NCBI RefSeq assembly: GCF_900114165.1
Contig: NZ_FOSB01000002.1
Span: forward strand, 517,055 to 581,054
Source: Halobacillus dabanensis
GTDB taxonomy: Bacteria; Bacillota; Bacilli; Bacillales; Halobacillaceae
Direction: 5' to 3'
DNA length: 64,000 nucleotides
Positions within the stretch are counted from its first letter, which is position 1. Every line of letters starts with the position of its first letter. Shown in pieces: positions 1-9,237 of this stretch. The position numbers and the translations under genes were made by a program. The notes below the pieces were generated by a model that saw only the letters and a program-made list of their open reading frames with translations, did no database searches and was not told where the DNA came from.

Positions 1-1
1 T

Positions 2-466
2 CCTTTTGTCGGGGAATGGCTCGCTACTTTTCCATCGGTACTTTTTCTTGGACTTGCCGGAGCCTGGCTTACCTTCGATACACTCCCTGAATGGGCAGTC
101 CAGAACGCTGCCATTAATGCTTTATTCTGCATCGCCTGGGTGATGGTCCACCATATCCCTGATCGTGATGCCGACCAGCAAGCACATCCGATCAAACAGA
201 CAAGCGTCGTTTGGGCTGCAAATAAATTCGGTCCGGCATACAGCCGTCTGCCTGCTCTTTTTTACTTTGGAATGACAGGGCTTTGCGCCTTCTGGCTAGG
301 CACGGAGCGGATGTGGGCAGCGTTTGGTATGGTAGCCATTGTAATCACGGCCATCTGTTTAATTTTCAAAATGGATGTGGATGATCACCAGCAGGTTTCC
401 AATTATGAAAAGATAATTTTGATTCTAGCTATGATCAATGCGGTCTGGTTAGGTATTTTTATATAA
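2..466 (+). CDS. UbiA-family prenyltransferase, C-terminal part (5' end outside window)
   Basis: The open frame enters from the left edge and ends at the TAA at 464-466, so only about 154 C-terminal residues are present. The stretch HHIPDRDADQQAHPIKQTSV matches the second Asp-rich motif of UbiA prenyltransferases (D-x-D-A-D followed by K-x-T-S/T-V), which binds Mg-prenyl diphosphate on a cytoplasmic loop. It is followed by about three hydrophobic segments. UbiA members transfer prenyl groups in menaquinone, heme O, carotenoid or archaeal-type lipid synthesis; the exact acceptor cannot be told from this fragment. Confidence 0.8.
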   Translation, partial: PFVGEWLATFPSVLFLGLAGAWLTFDTLPEWAVQNAAINALFCIAWVMVHHIPDRDADQQAHPIKQTSVVWAANKFGPAYSRLPALFYFGMTGLCAFWLGTERMWAAFGMVAIVITAICLIFKMDVDDHQQVSNYEKIILILAMINAVWLGIFI

Positions 467-471
467 ATGCA

Positions 472-503
472 AAAGAGAGTCTGACCGCCAGACTCTCTTT
501 TAT
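472..503 (+). terminator. Rho-independent terminator after the UbiA gene
   Basis: A 12-bp perfect stem (AAAGAGAGTCTG / CAGACTCTCTTT) with a 5-nt loop is followed by a T-rich tract and begins 6 nt after the stop codon. Confidence 0.85.
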
Positions 504-530
504 TGTTCTTCGGCACGAAAGGTCCTCCTT

Positions 531-567
531 TAGTTCACTAACGGAGTGGGGGTCAGGCATCAAAATA
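531..567. repeat. Dispersed repeat A, copy 1
   Basis: It contains TTCACTAACGGAGTGG followed by GGGTCAGGCATCAAAA. The same pattern (CTAA-NCGCRGNGGGGGTCAGGCACCAAAA) recurs at about ten intergenic places in this window. Confidence 0.7.
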
Positions 568-675
568 ACAAACATCAACGGGAGTTTGGCCGCGTATAAT
601 GTCATGATTGCCTCGAATACCTACCGAAAGGAGGAGTACATAAGCAGTACGACTAAGTGAAAAGGAGTGAACGTG

Positions 676-1542
676 ATGCAACAATGCGCCCATTGCAAAA
701 CAGCCTATCAAGGAGGAAAGTTCTGTGGTAACTGCGGGAAACCATTTGAACCCTTAGAAAATGGGGAAACATTTACAACGGAACTCCCTTCAACAATTAA
801 CGAACAAGCCACCAGTCCAGCCATGTCAGAGCAATCCCACTTTTCTTCCCAACAACATAGACAAGTCATCACTGCAACGCCGGCAGTAGTCAACACGGAT
901 AATGCCCAACGCCCATCCGGAAAGTTTATCGAGTCCACGAAAGATTATTTCGAATATTTGAAGGTTGTGTGTAAAGAACCGACCAATGCATTTCGAGAAG
1001 GAATGGATGATAATTATTCGAAAGCAAGAAATACGTTCCTACTATTCCTTCTTTTCTCCGTGCTTACCGTGCATCTTGCAACACAAAAAATAACAGATAT
1101 GTTCGGCTTTTTCGGTTTCGGGTTTGACGTGTCGTTCATGACCGTACTTTTTCCTGTCCTGATTGTATCCCTTCTAGCCATCACAATTGTTTGTGCCACG
1201 ATGTTCCTTTTACTGAAAATAAGAAATCCTGACCCCCCTTCTTTCAGGGAAGTATCCGGCAGATTCGTTACCTTCCTGACGATTCCGATGGTCCTACTAG
1301 CCGTCACATGTTTATTCTTGCTGCTTGGTCTTGGGTCTTTGATTCCATTTACCAACGCGCTAATATTATTTGGACTTGCATCCAGTATTCCATTCACCCT
1401 TTACTCTTTGCACCATGAGAAAAAGCTCGGCCTGGATCCTTTCATCCATACCATGCTTACGTATTTGATATTATTCCTGTTACTGCGTGTCGTAGTGAAC
1501 CAATTCATTTCAAGCATGACTAATATGTTCATGCCGTTCTAG
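676..1542 (+). CDS. Zinc-ribbon membrane protein, four to five TM segments
   Basis: The protein starts with a zinc ribbon (C-A-H-C then C-G-N-C, residues about 4-21), then a polar linker of about 80 residues, then hydrophobic segments from about residue 120 to the C-terminus. ATG 676 is preferred over the in-frame GTG at 667, because the ribosome site AAAGGAG at 661-667 would overlap that GTG and lies 8 nt before the ATG. It converges on another zinc-ribbon membrane protein at 1625-3466. Its function is unknown; zinc-ribbon/Yip1-like proteins are often envelope-associated. Confidence 0.75.
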   Translation: MQQCAHCKTAYQGGKFCGNCGKPFEPLENGETFTTELPSTINEQATSPAMSEQSHFSSQQHRQVITATPAVVNTDNAQRPSGKFIESTKDYFEYLKVVCKEPTNAFREGMDDNYSKARNTFLLFLLFSVLTVHLATQKITDMFGFFGFGFDVSFMTVLFPVLIVSLLAITIVCATMFLLLKIRNPDPPSFREVSGRFVTFLTIPMVLLAVTCLFLLLGLGSLIPFTNALILFGLASSIPFTLYSLHHEKKLGLDPFIHTMLTYLILFLLLRVVVNQFISSMTNMFMPF

Positions 1543-1572
1543 CGGTTAAAATCAATAATCTGCTTGAACAAC

Positions 1573-1613
1573 AAACGCGTGAAATCAGGTTTGGAATCTG
1601 ATTTCACGCGTTT
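1573..1613. terminator. Bidirectional terminator between convergent zinc-ribbon genes
   Basis: A stem of about 16 bp (AAACGCGTGAAATCAG / CTGATTTCACGCGTTT) with a 9-nt loop is followed by T-rich sequence on the plus strand; T residues also follow on the minus strand. Confidence 0.85.
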
Positions 1614-1624
1614 TTATTTACCCT

Positions 1625-3466
1625 TCAATCCCGTACTGTCTCTAAAATATCAATTCTCTCTATTTTATAACTCCCCTCCTCATCCACTGTTAACGTATAT
1701 TCCTTTTCACGGTTATAATCGGTCCGCTCGCCATTATGAGTGAAAGTGAACGTTTCATGCATGAACACGATCGCACCATCAGCAGTGGTCTCCACATTCA
1801 AAGGTTCGTTCAAGGTAAAATTAAAATCAAAAGAATCTTCGACTTCTGTTTCCACATAGTCCTTCAATTCATGATATGCCGTACTATCATCTAATAAATA
1901 GTCTTTAGCAATCGAAAAGTCGACAGCGTTAAGAGCAGCCTCATAAGAGTTTCTAAACTCAATGACAAACTGAGCAGGATGCTTAGCTTCCAAATTTTCC
2001 ACTGGTGTATCCTGTTCAGGAATCTCCAATTGAAAAACATCCGAATCTTCCATGATCGGGACTGTTTCCTTGAAATCTTCTTCATAGTCCAAAGATAAAT
2101 ATTCCACATCATCTATTTCCCAACCATCGTTAAAAACCATGTGATAGCTTAAGGTATTATTATAAAAGCCGGGATCTCCCGGACCTTCCGCTGTTAAGAA
2201 ATGACTCTCAAAGTATTCCATCCTTACATCAGCACGGATATAGTACTTATCATCACGCTTCGTCAGGTATTTATCTGCACGCGACATTTCCATATTCTTC
2301 ACCCAAAGCTGAGTGGTATAGCCTTCATCATCCCATCCACTGATTCTTTCTAGTACATCTTCTTCAAAATCTTCGGTTACATGTTCCAGTGGCAATTCTC
2401 CCTTTGTTTCAAAGGACACTAAATAGGATTGATAATATTCTCCTACTATTTTCGCGATTTCCTTTTCCATGTCATCGCTGTATTCGAAGTTCACCTCTAC
2501 ATTCGGTTCCTTCAAAGCAATAGTGTCAGACTTCATTACCCCCCAAGGAAATTCCGCTTCCACCTCCACCTTTACAGAACCATCCAGCATCACAGGACCG
2601 TATGACTCTTTTGAAAATGGATCGAAGTCCACCAGTTCTCCATTCACATATAGCTTAGCTGAACCCTCAGGCATCGCTTCTGTTTCAAATGTGACAGTGT
2701 CGGCTTTCATTTGGAAGTGAACATCCTTGCTGGAAGTCCCCCATAGCTCCACTTCTTCCGTAGTAGTCAAATCAGCTGTGTCATTTTTATAAGCAGCAGA
2801 AAATTGATAGATTCCAGGGAAGAGCGGTCCATACTCCTGTCCCTCACCATCTTCGGACGCCGTATAAACCTCACTTTCTCCATGCGTTACTTTCGTCCCT
2901 TTATAATCCGAGTGGAGTGTAACAAACACTGGTTTCACTGCGAGACGGTAGCGGTCAAAAAATAAAAACTTCCCGTCTTGAACAATGGTTATAAAGTAAT
3001 CTTCATCCAGCCATTCATCCCAAAGTTCCTCTTCTTTCGATTTCGGCTCATCCAACTGTCCTTCCAGTTCCTCCAATAATGCCTCTGCTTCCCCTGGATA
3101 CTCGGTAAGATAATCCAAAAACGCCTGCGTACCCTCTTCATCCACTTTCTCGTCGGAGTCTTCAAAAACAAACAAATCTGCCAGCACCTTAGTATCCTTC
3201 TGTTCTACGGCCTCTTCATACTTTTGGACAAGGCTTGTTTTTGAATTCATATTTGACCCAAGCAAGTATGTAGTGACTAACAGGAAAACGATCATGATAC
3301 CGACTACCGACCATAGTTTCTGTTTCTTTGATAACTTCTTCTTTCCGGGCTTTATTGATGGCTCTTCAGATTCCGGACTTGATGCAGGATCAACTGGATG
3401 CCCGCATTCCAAGCAAAACTTATTCCCCTCGACCAGCTCTTCTCCACACTCTCGACAGTATTTCAT
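1625..3466 (-). CDS. TcaA/YvbJ-like zinc-ribbon membrane protein
   Basis: The protein has about 613 residues. The N-terminal zinc ribbon (CRECGEEL ... CLECG) is followed by a lysine-rich stretch, one TM helix at about residues 52-72, and a large acidic extracytoplasmic part. That architecture is the TcaA/YvbJ type: zinc ribbon, single TM, repeated TcaA domains and an NTF2-like C-terminus. The start is the ATG at 3464-3466 with GGAGGGC upstream; the frame stays open 15 codons further but without a ribosome site. TcaA proteins have been linked to cell-wall stress and glycopeptide response in staphylococci; a wall role here is inference. Confidence 0.75.
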   Translation of the reverse strand: MKYCRECGEELVEGNKFCLECGHPVDPASSPESEEPSIKPGKKKLSKKQKLWSVVGIMIVFLLVTTYLLGSNMNSKTSLVQKYEEAVEQKDTKVLADLFVFEDSDEKVDEEGTQAFLDYLTEYPGEAEALLEELEGQLDEPKSKEEELWDEWLDEDYFITIVQDGKFLFFDRYRLAVKPVFVTLHSDYKGTKVTHGESEVYTASEDGEGQEYGPLFPGIYQFSAAYKNDTADLTTTEEVELWGTSSKDVHFQMKADTVTFETEAMPEGSAKLYVNGELVDFDPFSKESYGPVMLDGSVKVEVEAEFPWGVMKSDTIALKEPNVEVNFEYSDDMEKEIAKIVGEYYQSYLVSFETKGELPLEHVTEDFEEDVLERISGWDDEGYTTQLWVKNMEMSRADKYLTKRDDKYYIRADVRMEYFESHFLTAEGPGDPGFYNNTLSYHMVFNDGWEIDDVEYLSLDYEEDFKETVPIMEDSDVFQLEIPEQDTPVENLEAKHPAQFVIEFRNSYEAALNAVDFSIAKDYLLDDSTAYHELKDYVETEVEDSFDFNFTLNEPLNVETTADGAIVFMHETFTFTHNGERTDYNREKEYTLTVDEEGSYKIERIDILETVRD

Positions 3467-3607
3467 AAAGCCCTCCTTTTCTCTAGGAACATTGATGGGT
3501 AATCCCCTCAAATCATCCTATGAAAACGGTGGGGTAATCATACTGTAATGTAAAGCCGCCATTTACCTTACATACACTTAACCATAATCTAATGTTCATA
3601 AATAGAA

Positions 3608-3644
3608 GGGAGAGTCAGTTATTGATCGCTGACTCTCCCTTTTT
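3608..3644. terminator. Terminator hairpin beyond the MCP gene
   Basis: An 11-bp perfect stem (GGGAGAGTCAG / CTGACTCTCCC) has a T-run on the plus-strand side. It lies 22 nt past the MCP stop on the minus strand, where the following bases are only moderately T-rich. Confidence 0.7.
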
Positions 3645-3665
3645 GAAGATACTTATTCTATTCCC

Positions 3666-5369
3666 TTATATTTTGAATTTCTGTACATAACCATTCAATG
3701 TTTCGGCTAGTTTGGACAATTCATTGGAACTATCCGCTACTTCTTCCATTGAACTGCTAGTCTGTTGAGCAGATGCCGAGGTTTGTTCCACACCGGCAGC
3801 AGCTTCTTCGGAAATGGATGCGATTTCTTCGACGGAAGCATTCATTTCTTGACTGCTTGCTGATATCGCAGACAAGTTACTTGTTACAGATTGAATGTCA
3901 TTTGTCATTTCTTTGGCAGCTTCATTAATTTTCGTGAAAGTTTCACGGGTGGTCTTCATCTGGCTGGTCCCTTTTTCAACTTCCTGGTAGCCTCCCTGCA
4001 AGGATTCTGCCATATCTGCGGATTCTGTTTGTATGCTTTCTACAATGCCAGTTATGTCCGTAACTGATTCCGCTACTTGTTCGGCAAGTTTCCGTACTTC
4101 ATCCGCGACAACCGCAAAGCCTTTCCCATGTTCTCCTGCCCGTGCCGCTTCAATCGCTGCATTAAGGGCTAAAAGATTGGTTTGATCGGCGATATCTCTA
4201 ATGACTGATACTAATTTTGAAATTTCTTGTGACTGGGAATCCAACCCTTTCACCTTCTGTACAGCTTCCTGTACGATTTTATCAATGGCAGCCATTTGCT
4301 GAACTGACAAATTCATCAATTGGCTTCCTTCTGTGGTCATACCTAGTACATTTTCAGAAGACTGTCGGATGTTCTCACCATTGGCATTCGCTTCCTCCAC
4401 TTGTGTAGAAAAGGTAGTCATAGCGGAAGAGAGATCTGTTGCATTGTTTGCCTGAGATTCAGAACCTGAAGCCAGTTCCTGCATAGTTACAGCTACTTGC
4501 TCCGATCCGGACCTCACTTCATTGGCCGATTGCGTCAATTCTTCACTTTGGCTGCTGACCGTTTCGGAAACCTCAGAGATTTGGCTGATCATTTCTTTCA
4601 AGTTTGTACTCATCGTATTAATACTTTGAGCCAGTTGCCCAATTTCGTCTTTTCCATCATACTCAATAGCTTGGATACTAAGATTTCCATCTGCAATCTG
4701 GTTACTAACATCCACCACTTCATGCAGGTTCCTGGTTACCATCCGACTTATAAAGTAAACAAGCAAGCCACCAATAAGAACAGAGATGCCTACGGATGCA
4801 AGGAGGATCAATAGTGTTAATTGCTGATCTTTTTTTGCCTTTATGATGGCATTAGCACGCTGATCATTCACCACCGTACGGAGTTCTGCTAACAAATCCA
4901 CCGTTTCGGAACGGATCGTATTCGAATCCTGCAGCAAGCTATCCGCCGCTTCTGTTTCTCCATTTTGAACTGCGGGTACAATCTGTTCCATAAAGACATC
5001 ATTCATTTCTTTATCCATAGCGACGATTTGGTCAAATAAAGCAAGCTCTTTTTCAGAATCCATCTTGCTTCGTATATCTGCTTCTAAAGTGTTGAAGTTT
5101 TCCCTGCGCTTTTCAAATTCATCGATATAGATTTGTTCGGGGGTTCGTACATAATCGATGACCCGAATACTTTTTGAACGGGTCAATGAACCCATTTCAG
5201 TGATTTTCAAAGCCCTGTCCCCTCGTCTTTCCAGCGCATCTATATCATCACCTATACTAGTGATCAATGTAGTTACTACTACTGTCGAAATACCAAATAA
5301 GACAAAAACGACGATTAAAGTAAGACCGTATTTCCATGCTATACTCAAATTCCTTAACTTTTGTTTCAT
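3666..5369 (-). CDS. Methyl-accepting chemotaxis protein
   Basis: This is a 567-aa transmembrane chemoreceptor. TM1 is at about residues 13-36. A four-helix-bundle sensor domain covers about 40-180 and TM2 about 185-207. HAMP covers about 208-262, followed by the long coiled-coil signalling domain. The hairpin tip that binds CheA/CheW is at about 392-425 and carries the hallmark [19 protein letters not shown]. The ribosome site AGGAGG precedes the ATG. It lies 35 nt downstream of a cheX gene and is probably co-transcribed with it. The length and layout resemble B. subtilis YvaQ-type receptors; the ligand is unknown. Confidence 0.95.
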   Translation of the reverse strand: MKQKLRNLSIAWKYGLTLIVVFVLFGISTVVVTTLITSIGDDIDALERRGDRALKITEMGSLTRSKSIRVIDYVRTPEQIYIDEFEKRRENFNTLEADIRSKMDSEKELALFDQIVAMDKEMNDVFMEQIVPAVQNGETEAADSLLQDSNTIRSETVDLLAELRTVVNDQRANAIIKAKKDQQLTLLILLASVGISVLIGGLLVYFISRMVTRNLHEVVDVSNQIADGNLSIQAIEYDGKDEIGQLAQSINTMSTNLKEMISQISEVSETVSSQSEELTQSANEVRSGSEQVAVTMQELASGSESQANNATDLSSAMTTFSTQVEEANANGENIRQSSENVLGMTTEGSQLMNLSVQQMAAIDKIVQEAVQKVKGLDSQSQEISKLVSVIRDIADQTNLLALNAAIEAARAGEHGKGFAVVADEVRKLAEQVAESVTDITGIVESIQTESADMAESLQGGYQEVEKGTSQMKTTRETFTKINEAAKEMTNDIQSVTSNLSAISASSQEMNASVEEIASISEEAAAGVEQTSASAQQTSSSMEEVADSSNELSKLAETLNGYVQKFKI

Positions 5370-5404
5370 TTATTTTCCTCCTAAGTATTCAAATGCTTCT
5401 GTTC

Positions 5405-5869
5405 TTACAAATCCAACAAAAGATAAACATCCATTTCTCCCGCATTTTCGACCGTAATTGGTATATGCAGACCATCTTTAAAACCACTCATGATGGTATC
5501 TCCCTGTAGTATGGTGGGAGAAGTGATGTCTGACTTGATTTCCTTTTCCATGACTTTTGTAGCCATACCGCCTGCAATCATATTTCCTAACTCCCCACTA
5601 AAGGAAAGCAGCATATCTCCTTCCGGTGTCATGCCAAACATCTCTTTTCCAATCCTCCCAAAAAAGGCCCGTTCACCCACCAGGACCATTTTTCCTTTCA
5701 CATCCCCGATGATCCCTATTAAAACCCCGTATTCCAGTTTTACTACTTGTTCCGATGATGTAGGGGCATGGAAATCAAGTTGCAATGGAATGACATTTTC
5801 GATGGAGCTAATGATACCACTTAATAAGTCTGTGGCTTGTTCGTGAAGCCGTTCTGTTGTCTCTAACAT
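5405..5869 (-). CDS. cheX: CheX/CheC-like chemotaxis phosphatase
   Basis: The protein has 154 residues, typical for CheX, which dephosphorylates CheY-P in the cytoplasm. The motif S-G-E-L-G-N-M-I-A-G-G carries the E-x2-N signature of the CheC/CheX/FliY fold. The ATG at 5867-5869 has AAGGAGAAGTG upstream; the 36 codons upstream in frame lie in the leader and have no ribosome site. It is followed by the MCP gene on the same strand, suggesting an accessory chemoreceptor module away from the main chemotaxis operon. Confidence 0.8.
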   Translation of the reverse strand: MLETTERLHEQATDLLSGIISSIENVIPLQLDFHAPTSSEQVVKLEYGVLIGIIGDVKGKMVLVGERAFFGRIGKEMFGMTPEGDMLLSFSGELGNMIAGGMATKVMEKEIKSDITSPTILQGDTIMSGFKDGLHIPITVENAGEMDVYLLLDL

Positions 5870-5965
5870 TTGATCACTTCTCCTTTTCAATTTTGTATAG
5901 AAGACTTCGGCATGAGGGGAGATGGTTTCTCCACAGGAATAAAGTCTAGAAAAAAACATAAAAAA

Positions 5966-5989
5966 GGCCATCCTCACATGAGGATAGCC
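5966..5989 (-). terminator. Strong terminator/attenuator in the cheX leader
   Basis: On the minus strand a 10-bp stem (GGCTATCCTC / GAGGATGGCC) with a 4-nt loop is followed by TTTTTTATGTTTTTTT. It sits about 100 nt upstream of the cheX start. No minus-strand gene lies upstream before 9462, so it probably acts as a leader attenuator. Confidence 0.65.
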
Positions 5990-6315
5990 AATCGGTTAAT
6001 CTGTTTCGGCAAAGGGGATTGCAGAAAATTGACTATCATGATGTAAAGTAGCCCTTACTCCAGCCCCCTGATATTGCATTTTATCCTTTTGACTTTACTA
6101 TCCGTATGTATGATTTTCGTTCTAATTATCTACGAGACCCCAACGTTCCAATCTACCTACATGCCTCTTACGTCTTTATCTCTAATTTCAGGTGGCTCTA
6201 TACTATATATCGACAAAGGTGTTTATTTTTACAGATTTAAAAATAATTCCTTGTAAATTCATTGGACAAAAAAATTAATACTTCAAAGCTTAAACATCTG
6301 ATGGTGTCCATTCTC
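5990..6315. other. Intergenic region between cheX leader and padR
   Basis: No supported gene is present. A 60-codon plus-strand frame (6074-6256) starts with TTG, lacks a ribosome site and has no recognisable domain. The minus strand of 5990-6070 is the likely leader of cheX. Confidence 0.4.
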
Positions 6316-6350
6316 TAGCTTATTAACGCAGCGGGGGGGCAGGCACATTA
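6316..6350. repeat. Dispersed repeat A, copy 2
   Basis: The sequence TAGCTTATTAACGCAGCGGG followed by GGGGCAGGCACATTAA matches the repeat A pattern, directly upstream of the padR operator. Confidence 0.65.
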
Positions 6351-6360
6351 ATTACATCAA

Positions 6361-6402
6361 ATAACATATTACTTTGACAGACACAGTAATATGTTATACA
6401 TT
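6361..6402 (+). promoter_or_regulatory. padR promoter with 13-bp perfect palindromic operator
   Basis: ATAACATATTACT (6361-6373) and AGTAATATGTTAT (6385-6397) are a perfect 13-bp inverted repeat with an 11-nt spacer. The -35 hexamer TTGACA (6374-6379) lies in the spacer, and a weak -10 (TACATT, 6397-6402) follows at 17 nt. Binding by the PadR protein encoded just downstream would occlude the promoter; autoregulation is inferred. Confidence 0.75.
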
Positions 6403-6426
6403 GTATTACAAGGAGGTGATGGTACG

Positions 6427-6786
6427 TTGACAAAGAAAATTTCTACAGACCTCATTCGCGGTCACACAGATTCGATCGTTTTGAACATTCTCTACCAACA
6501 AGATAGCTATGGTTATGAAATTTACAAAACGATTCTCGAACTGAGCGAGGGGCAGTATGAACTGAAGGAAGCCACACTGTACACAGCTTTCCGGCGGCTA
6601 CAGAAAGAGGGCCTGATCGCTTCCTACTGGGGAGATGAATCACAGGGCGGGCGACGCAAGTACTACCGGATTACAGAAGAAGGAATCGAACGTTTCGAAC
6701 AAAACAAGAAGGATTGGGAATTTGCGAAAGAAATATTAAACAAATTGATTGGAGGAGGAATCAACCCAAATGACACAAAAGAATAA
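6427..6786 (+). CDS. PadR-family transcriptional repressor
   Basis: This is a 119-aa winged-helix regulator with the PadR core (GHTDSIVLNILYQQDSYGYE, then the LKEATLYTAFRRLQKEGLI recognition region and the RRKYYRITEEG wing). The TTG at 6427 is chosen because AAGGAGGTGAT lies 10 nt upstream; the ORF could extend to 6391 only by entering the operator. It is the first gene of a four-gene operon (PadR, HAAS protein, ABC permease, ABC ATPase). PadR proteins of this group typically repress neighbouring antimicrobial-efflux or stress ABC transporters until a lipophilic ligand binds. Confidence 0.93.
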   Translation: MTKKISTDLIRGHTDSIVLNILYQQDSYGYEIYKTILELSEGQYELKEATLYTAFRRLQKEGLIASYWGDESQGGRRKYYRITEEGIERFEQNKKDWEFAKEILNKLIGGGINPNDTKE

Positions 6787-7438
6787 AACAGATAAGAAAA
6801 TCCAGAATTATCTCGACCGGGAGTTTGCCGGAATCGGGGAAAGCCAGCAATTATTTGAGTTGAAAGAGGAACTTTATATGAACCTCAAAGAAAAAGTAAG
6901 AGATTTTGAAAAAGAAGGAAAAACAGAGGATGAAGCCTTTAAAGAAGCCATCAGTTCGATGGGGGATTTGAGCGGGCTTAAAGAAGATATGCGGCAAATC
7001 GGTGATGACCATACGAAGAAAGCTGTTTATACATCGATGGCGTCCCGCGTTTCAACCGCAGGTTTAATCATAGGCATTCTTGTGATCGTCTTTGGTGCGT
7101 TGACTTCAGCTATGTTGTATTTTATGGATCTCCCAGGAGAAGCGGTGTTCGGCCCATCCATATTCATTGTCGTAGGTGGGGCGATCGTAACTTACAGTGT
7201 CTTAACACGTGAAACGGCCGCCAAGTATGCGATGAATAAAATCAGAGCGCTTCTTTACGCATTGGCGATAGGATTACTTTTATTCAGCTTGAGTGTTGCA
7301 CTCCTTTCTGGTATGGCTACTGGCGAAGTGTTCGTAGCGATCAGTTCTTTCATGGTGTTTTTCATTATAGGTCTTGGACTGCTTTTAGGTCTGCTCTTTT
7401 CTAAAGGCACCGATCGAACCAAAGGAAGAATGGGGTGA
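6770..7438 (+). CDS. HAAS-domain (permease prefix) membrane protein
   Basis: This is a 222-aa protein. The N-terminal helical domain of about 75 residues contains YLDREFAGIGESQQLFELKE and ends with EAISSMGDLSGLKEDMR, the hallmark of the HAAS / permease-prefix domain found with PadR regulators. Four hydrophobic segments follow (about residues 85-210). The ATG at 6770 overlaps the end of padR by 17 nt and has GGAGGAGG upstream; an earlier in-frame ATG at 6749 lies further inside padR without a ribosome site. It probably acts as a membrane partner or sensor for the ABC transporter. Confidence 0.85.
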   Translation: MTQKNKTDKKIQNYLDREFAGIGESQQLFELKEELYMNLKEKVRDFEKEGKTEDEAFKEAISSMGDLSGLKEDMRQIGDDHTKKAVYTSMASRVSTAGLIIGILVIVFGALTSAMLYFMDLPGEAVFGPSIFIVVGGAIVTYSVLTRETAAKYAMNKIRALLYALAIGLLLFSLSVALLSGMATGEVFVAISSFMVFFIIGLGLLLGLLFSKGTDRTKGRMG

Positions 7439-7444
7439 ATTGGT

Positions 7445-8512
7445 ATGTTTTTAGCTTTAAAAGAAATGAAGCGAGCCAAACTCCGATATATTTTGCTAAG
7501 CCTGATCATGGTTTCGATTTTGTTTTTAGTATTTTTCATGACAGGGCTTGCTAATGGTTTGTCCTTTGCTGATAGTTCTTCCTTACAAAAAATCAAGGCA
7601 GACTATATTGTGACGAACGAAGAAGCAGAAGGTGCGGTCATCAATTCTGAGCTGACTCAAGAGCAATTCAAGGAAATCAGCAGCTCTATAGAAGAACCTG
7701 CTTCTCCACTATCACTGACGATGTCGACTATTACGGGAAAAGAAAATCAAAAAGATACCGATATGATTTATTTTTCCGTCGACCCTGAACACTACGCTGA
7801 CCTTCCCATCATAGAAGGAAAGAATATTAGTGAAATAACAGGCAAGGAAGTATTGGTTAATGAAAGTTTCAAAAAAGATGGATATGAATTGAACGATCGA
7901 CTCATCGATGAGAGTACAGAGAAAACGATGACCATTGCAGGTTTTATCGAAAATCAAACGTACTCTTTTCTTCCAGTCATCTATTCTGATATTGATTCAG
8001 GAATCCATCCAACGAAAAGCAATGAGGGTATCTACAATGCCGTCGTATATAACGGGGCAAAAACAGATATAGCAGGCTTCGATACTTCAACGAATGAAGA
8101 AGCAGTTCAATCGATGCCGGGATATTCGGAAACGCAAGGCTCTTTCACCGTCATGAAAGTATTCATGTTCATCATTTCCGCCTTTGTGTCCGCAGTATTT
8201 TTCTATGTCATGACCATCCAAAAAACGAACCAGTTCGGTGTTTTAAAAGCGATGGGAGCAACGACGTTTTATATCTCAAAAAGCATCGTCACTCAAGTAC
8301 TGCTTCTTACACTGTTCAGCTTATCCGCCAGTGCTACAGCTGTTGTAGGAATGGCGCAAATCCTGCCTGAGGGCGTCCCTTTTCAAGCATCCGTTTCATT
8401 GGTACTCGTAACAGGCGCTGTATTCATCCTTTTGAATTTAGCAGGATCTCTTCTTTCCTTATATAAAGTGACAAAAATAGATCCATTAGAAGCAATCGGG
8501 AGGAGTGAATGA
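7445..8512 (+). CDS. ABC transporter permease, FtsX/MacB type
   Basis: This 355-aa protein has a TM segment near the N-terminus (about residues 18-38). An extracytoplasmic MacB-like periplasmic-core region of about 190 residues follows, then three C-terminal TM helices in the FtsX domain, with the typical motif FGVLKAMGATTFYISKSI. The C-terminal KVTKIDPLEAIG is also characteristic of this family. It pairs with the ATPase at 8509 through a 4-nt ATGA overlap, so translation is coupled. MacB-type transporters export or extract peptides and lipophilic compounds at the membrane; the substrate is unknown. Confidence 0.9.
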   Translation: MFLALKEMKRAKLRYILLSLIMVSILFLVFFMTGLANGLSFADSSSLQKIKADYIVTNEEAEGAVINSELTQEQFKEISSSIEEPASPLSLTMSTITGKENQKDTDMIYFSVDPEHYADLPIIEGKNISEITGKEVLVNESFKKDGYELNDRLIDESTEKTMTIAGFIENQTYSFLPVIYSDIDSGIHPTKSNEGIYNAVVYNGAKTDIAGFDTSTNEEAVQSMPGYSETQGSFTVMKVFMFIISAFVSAVFFYVMTIQKTNQFGVLKAMGATTFYISKSIVTQVLLLTLFSLSASATAVVGMAQILPEGVPFQASVSLVLVTGAVFILLNLAGSLLSLYKVTKIDPLEAIGRSE

Positions 8513-9237
8513 TCATGTCCGAAGAAATCCTGACGCTACAGCACTTATCGAAGTTCTTTCCAGATGGCGATCGCACCATCACAGTCTTAGACGATATCTC
8601 ACTCTCCATGAAAGAAGGGGAATTCGTGGCCATCGTCGGTCCATCCGGTTCTGGAAAAAGTACCTTATTATCGATCATCGGTGCTTTACTGACCCCAACG
8701 AAGGGAAAAGTTATCTTAGACGGGAAAGATATTTCGGCTTTCAAGCCAGCCCAATTGACTGCTACACGAGCCAGTAACATTGGATTCATCTTTCAGTCAC
8801 CGAATTTAATCCCTTACTTGACGATTAAGGATCAACTTCTATTAATAGGAAAAATCAATAACATCAACAAAAAGGCGAACCGAAATAAAATGAATGAATT
8901 GGTCCGGGAGTTAGGATTGGAACATCGAGTGAACAACTATCCAAGCAGTCTTTCAGGTGGGGAAAAGCAAAGAGTTGCGATAGGAAGGGCTTTTATGAAT
9001 GATCCGAAAATCATCCTAGCTGACGAACCTACCGCAAGTTTAGACACCGAGCGAGGCAGAACAGTCGTTGAAAAGATAGCTTATGAAGTGAAAACGAGAA
9101 GGAAAGCTGCCATTATGGTCACCCATGATGAAAGAATGTTGGGGGTATGTGACCGCGTTTTGCATATGGAAGACGGGAAACTGATCGAAGATAACCAAGC
9201 AGAAAAAAAGAACCACCCTACGCCTGCCCAGACATAA
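8509..9237 (+). CDS. ABC transporter ATP-binding protein (MacB/LolD type)
   Basis: This is a 242-aa ATPase. Walker A GPSGSGKST is at residues 44-52, the Q-loop at about 96, the signature LSGGEKQR at about 148-155, and Walker B ILADEPTASLD at about 169-179. The start ATG overlaps the permease stop; a second ATG at 8515 is equally well placed behind GGGAGGAG. The last ten residues and the TAA stop (9235-9237) are encoded inside a 75-bp block that recurs at 33770, so the tail seems to have been added or replaced by a repeat. Confidence 0.93.
   Translation: MIMSEEILTLQHLSKFFPDGDRTITVLDDISLSMKEGEFVAIVGPSGSGKSTLLSIIGALLTPTKGKVILDGKDISAFKPAQLTATRASNIGFIFQSPNLIPYLTIKDQLLLIGKINNINKKANRNKMNELVRELGLEHRVNNYPSSLSGGEKQRVAIGRAFMNDPKIILADEPTASLDTERGRTVVEKIAYEVKTRRKAAIMVTHDERMLGVCDRVLHMEDGKLIEDNQAEKKNHPTPAQT

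Noticed and set aside
5990..6110. c-di-GMP (GEMM) riboswitch in front of cheX
   Set aside because: The leader has a terminator, but the conserved GEMM core segments could not be found on either strand.
6074..6256. 60-codon plus-strand frame between cheX and padR
   Set aside because: TTG start without a ribosome site, no recognised domain, and it overlaps the probable cheX leader on the other strand.
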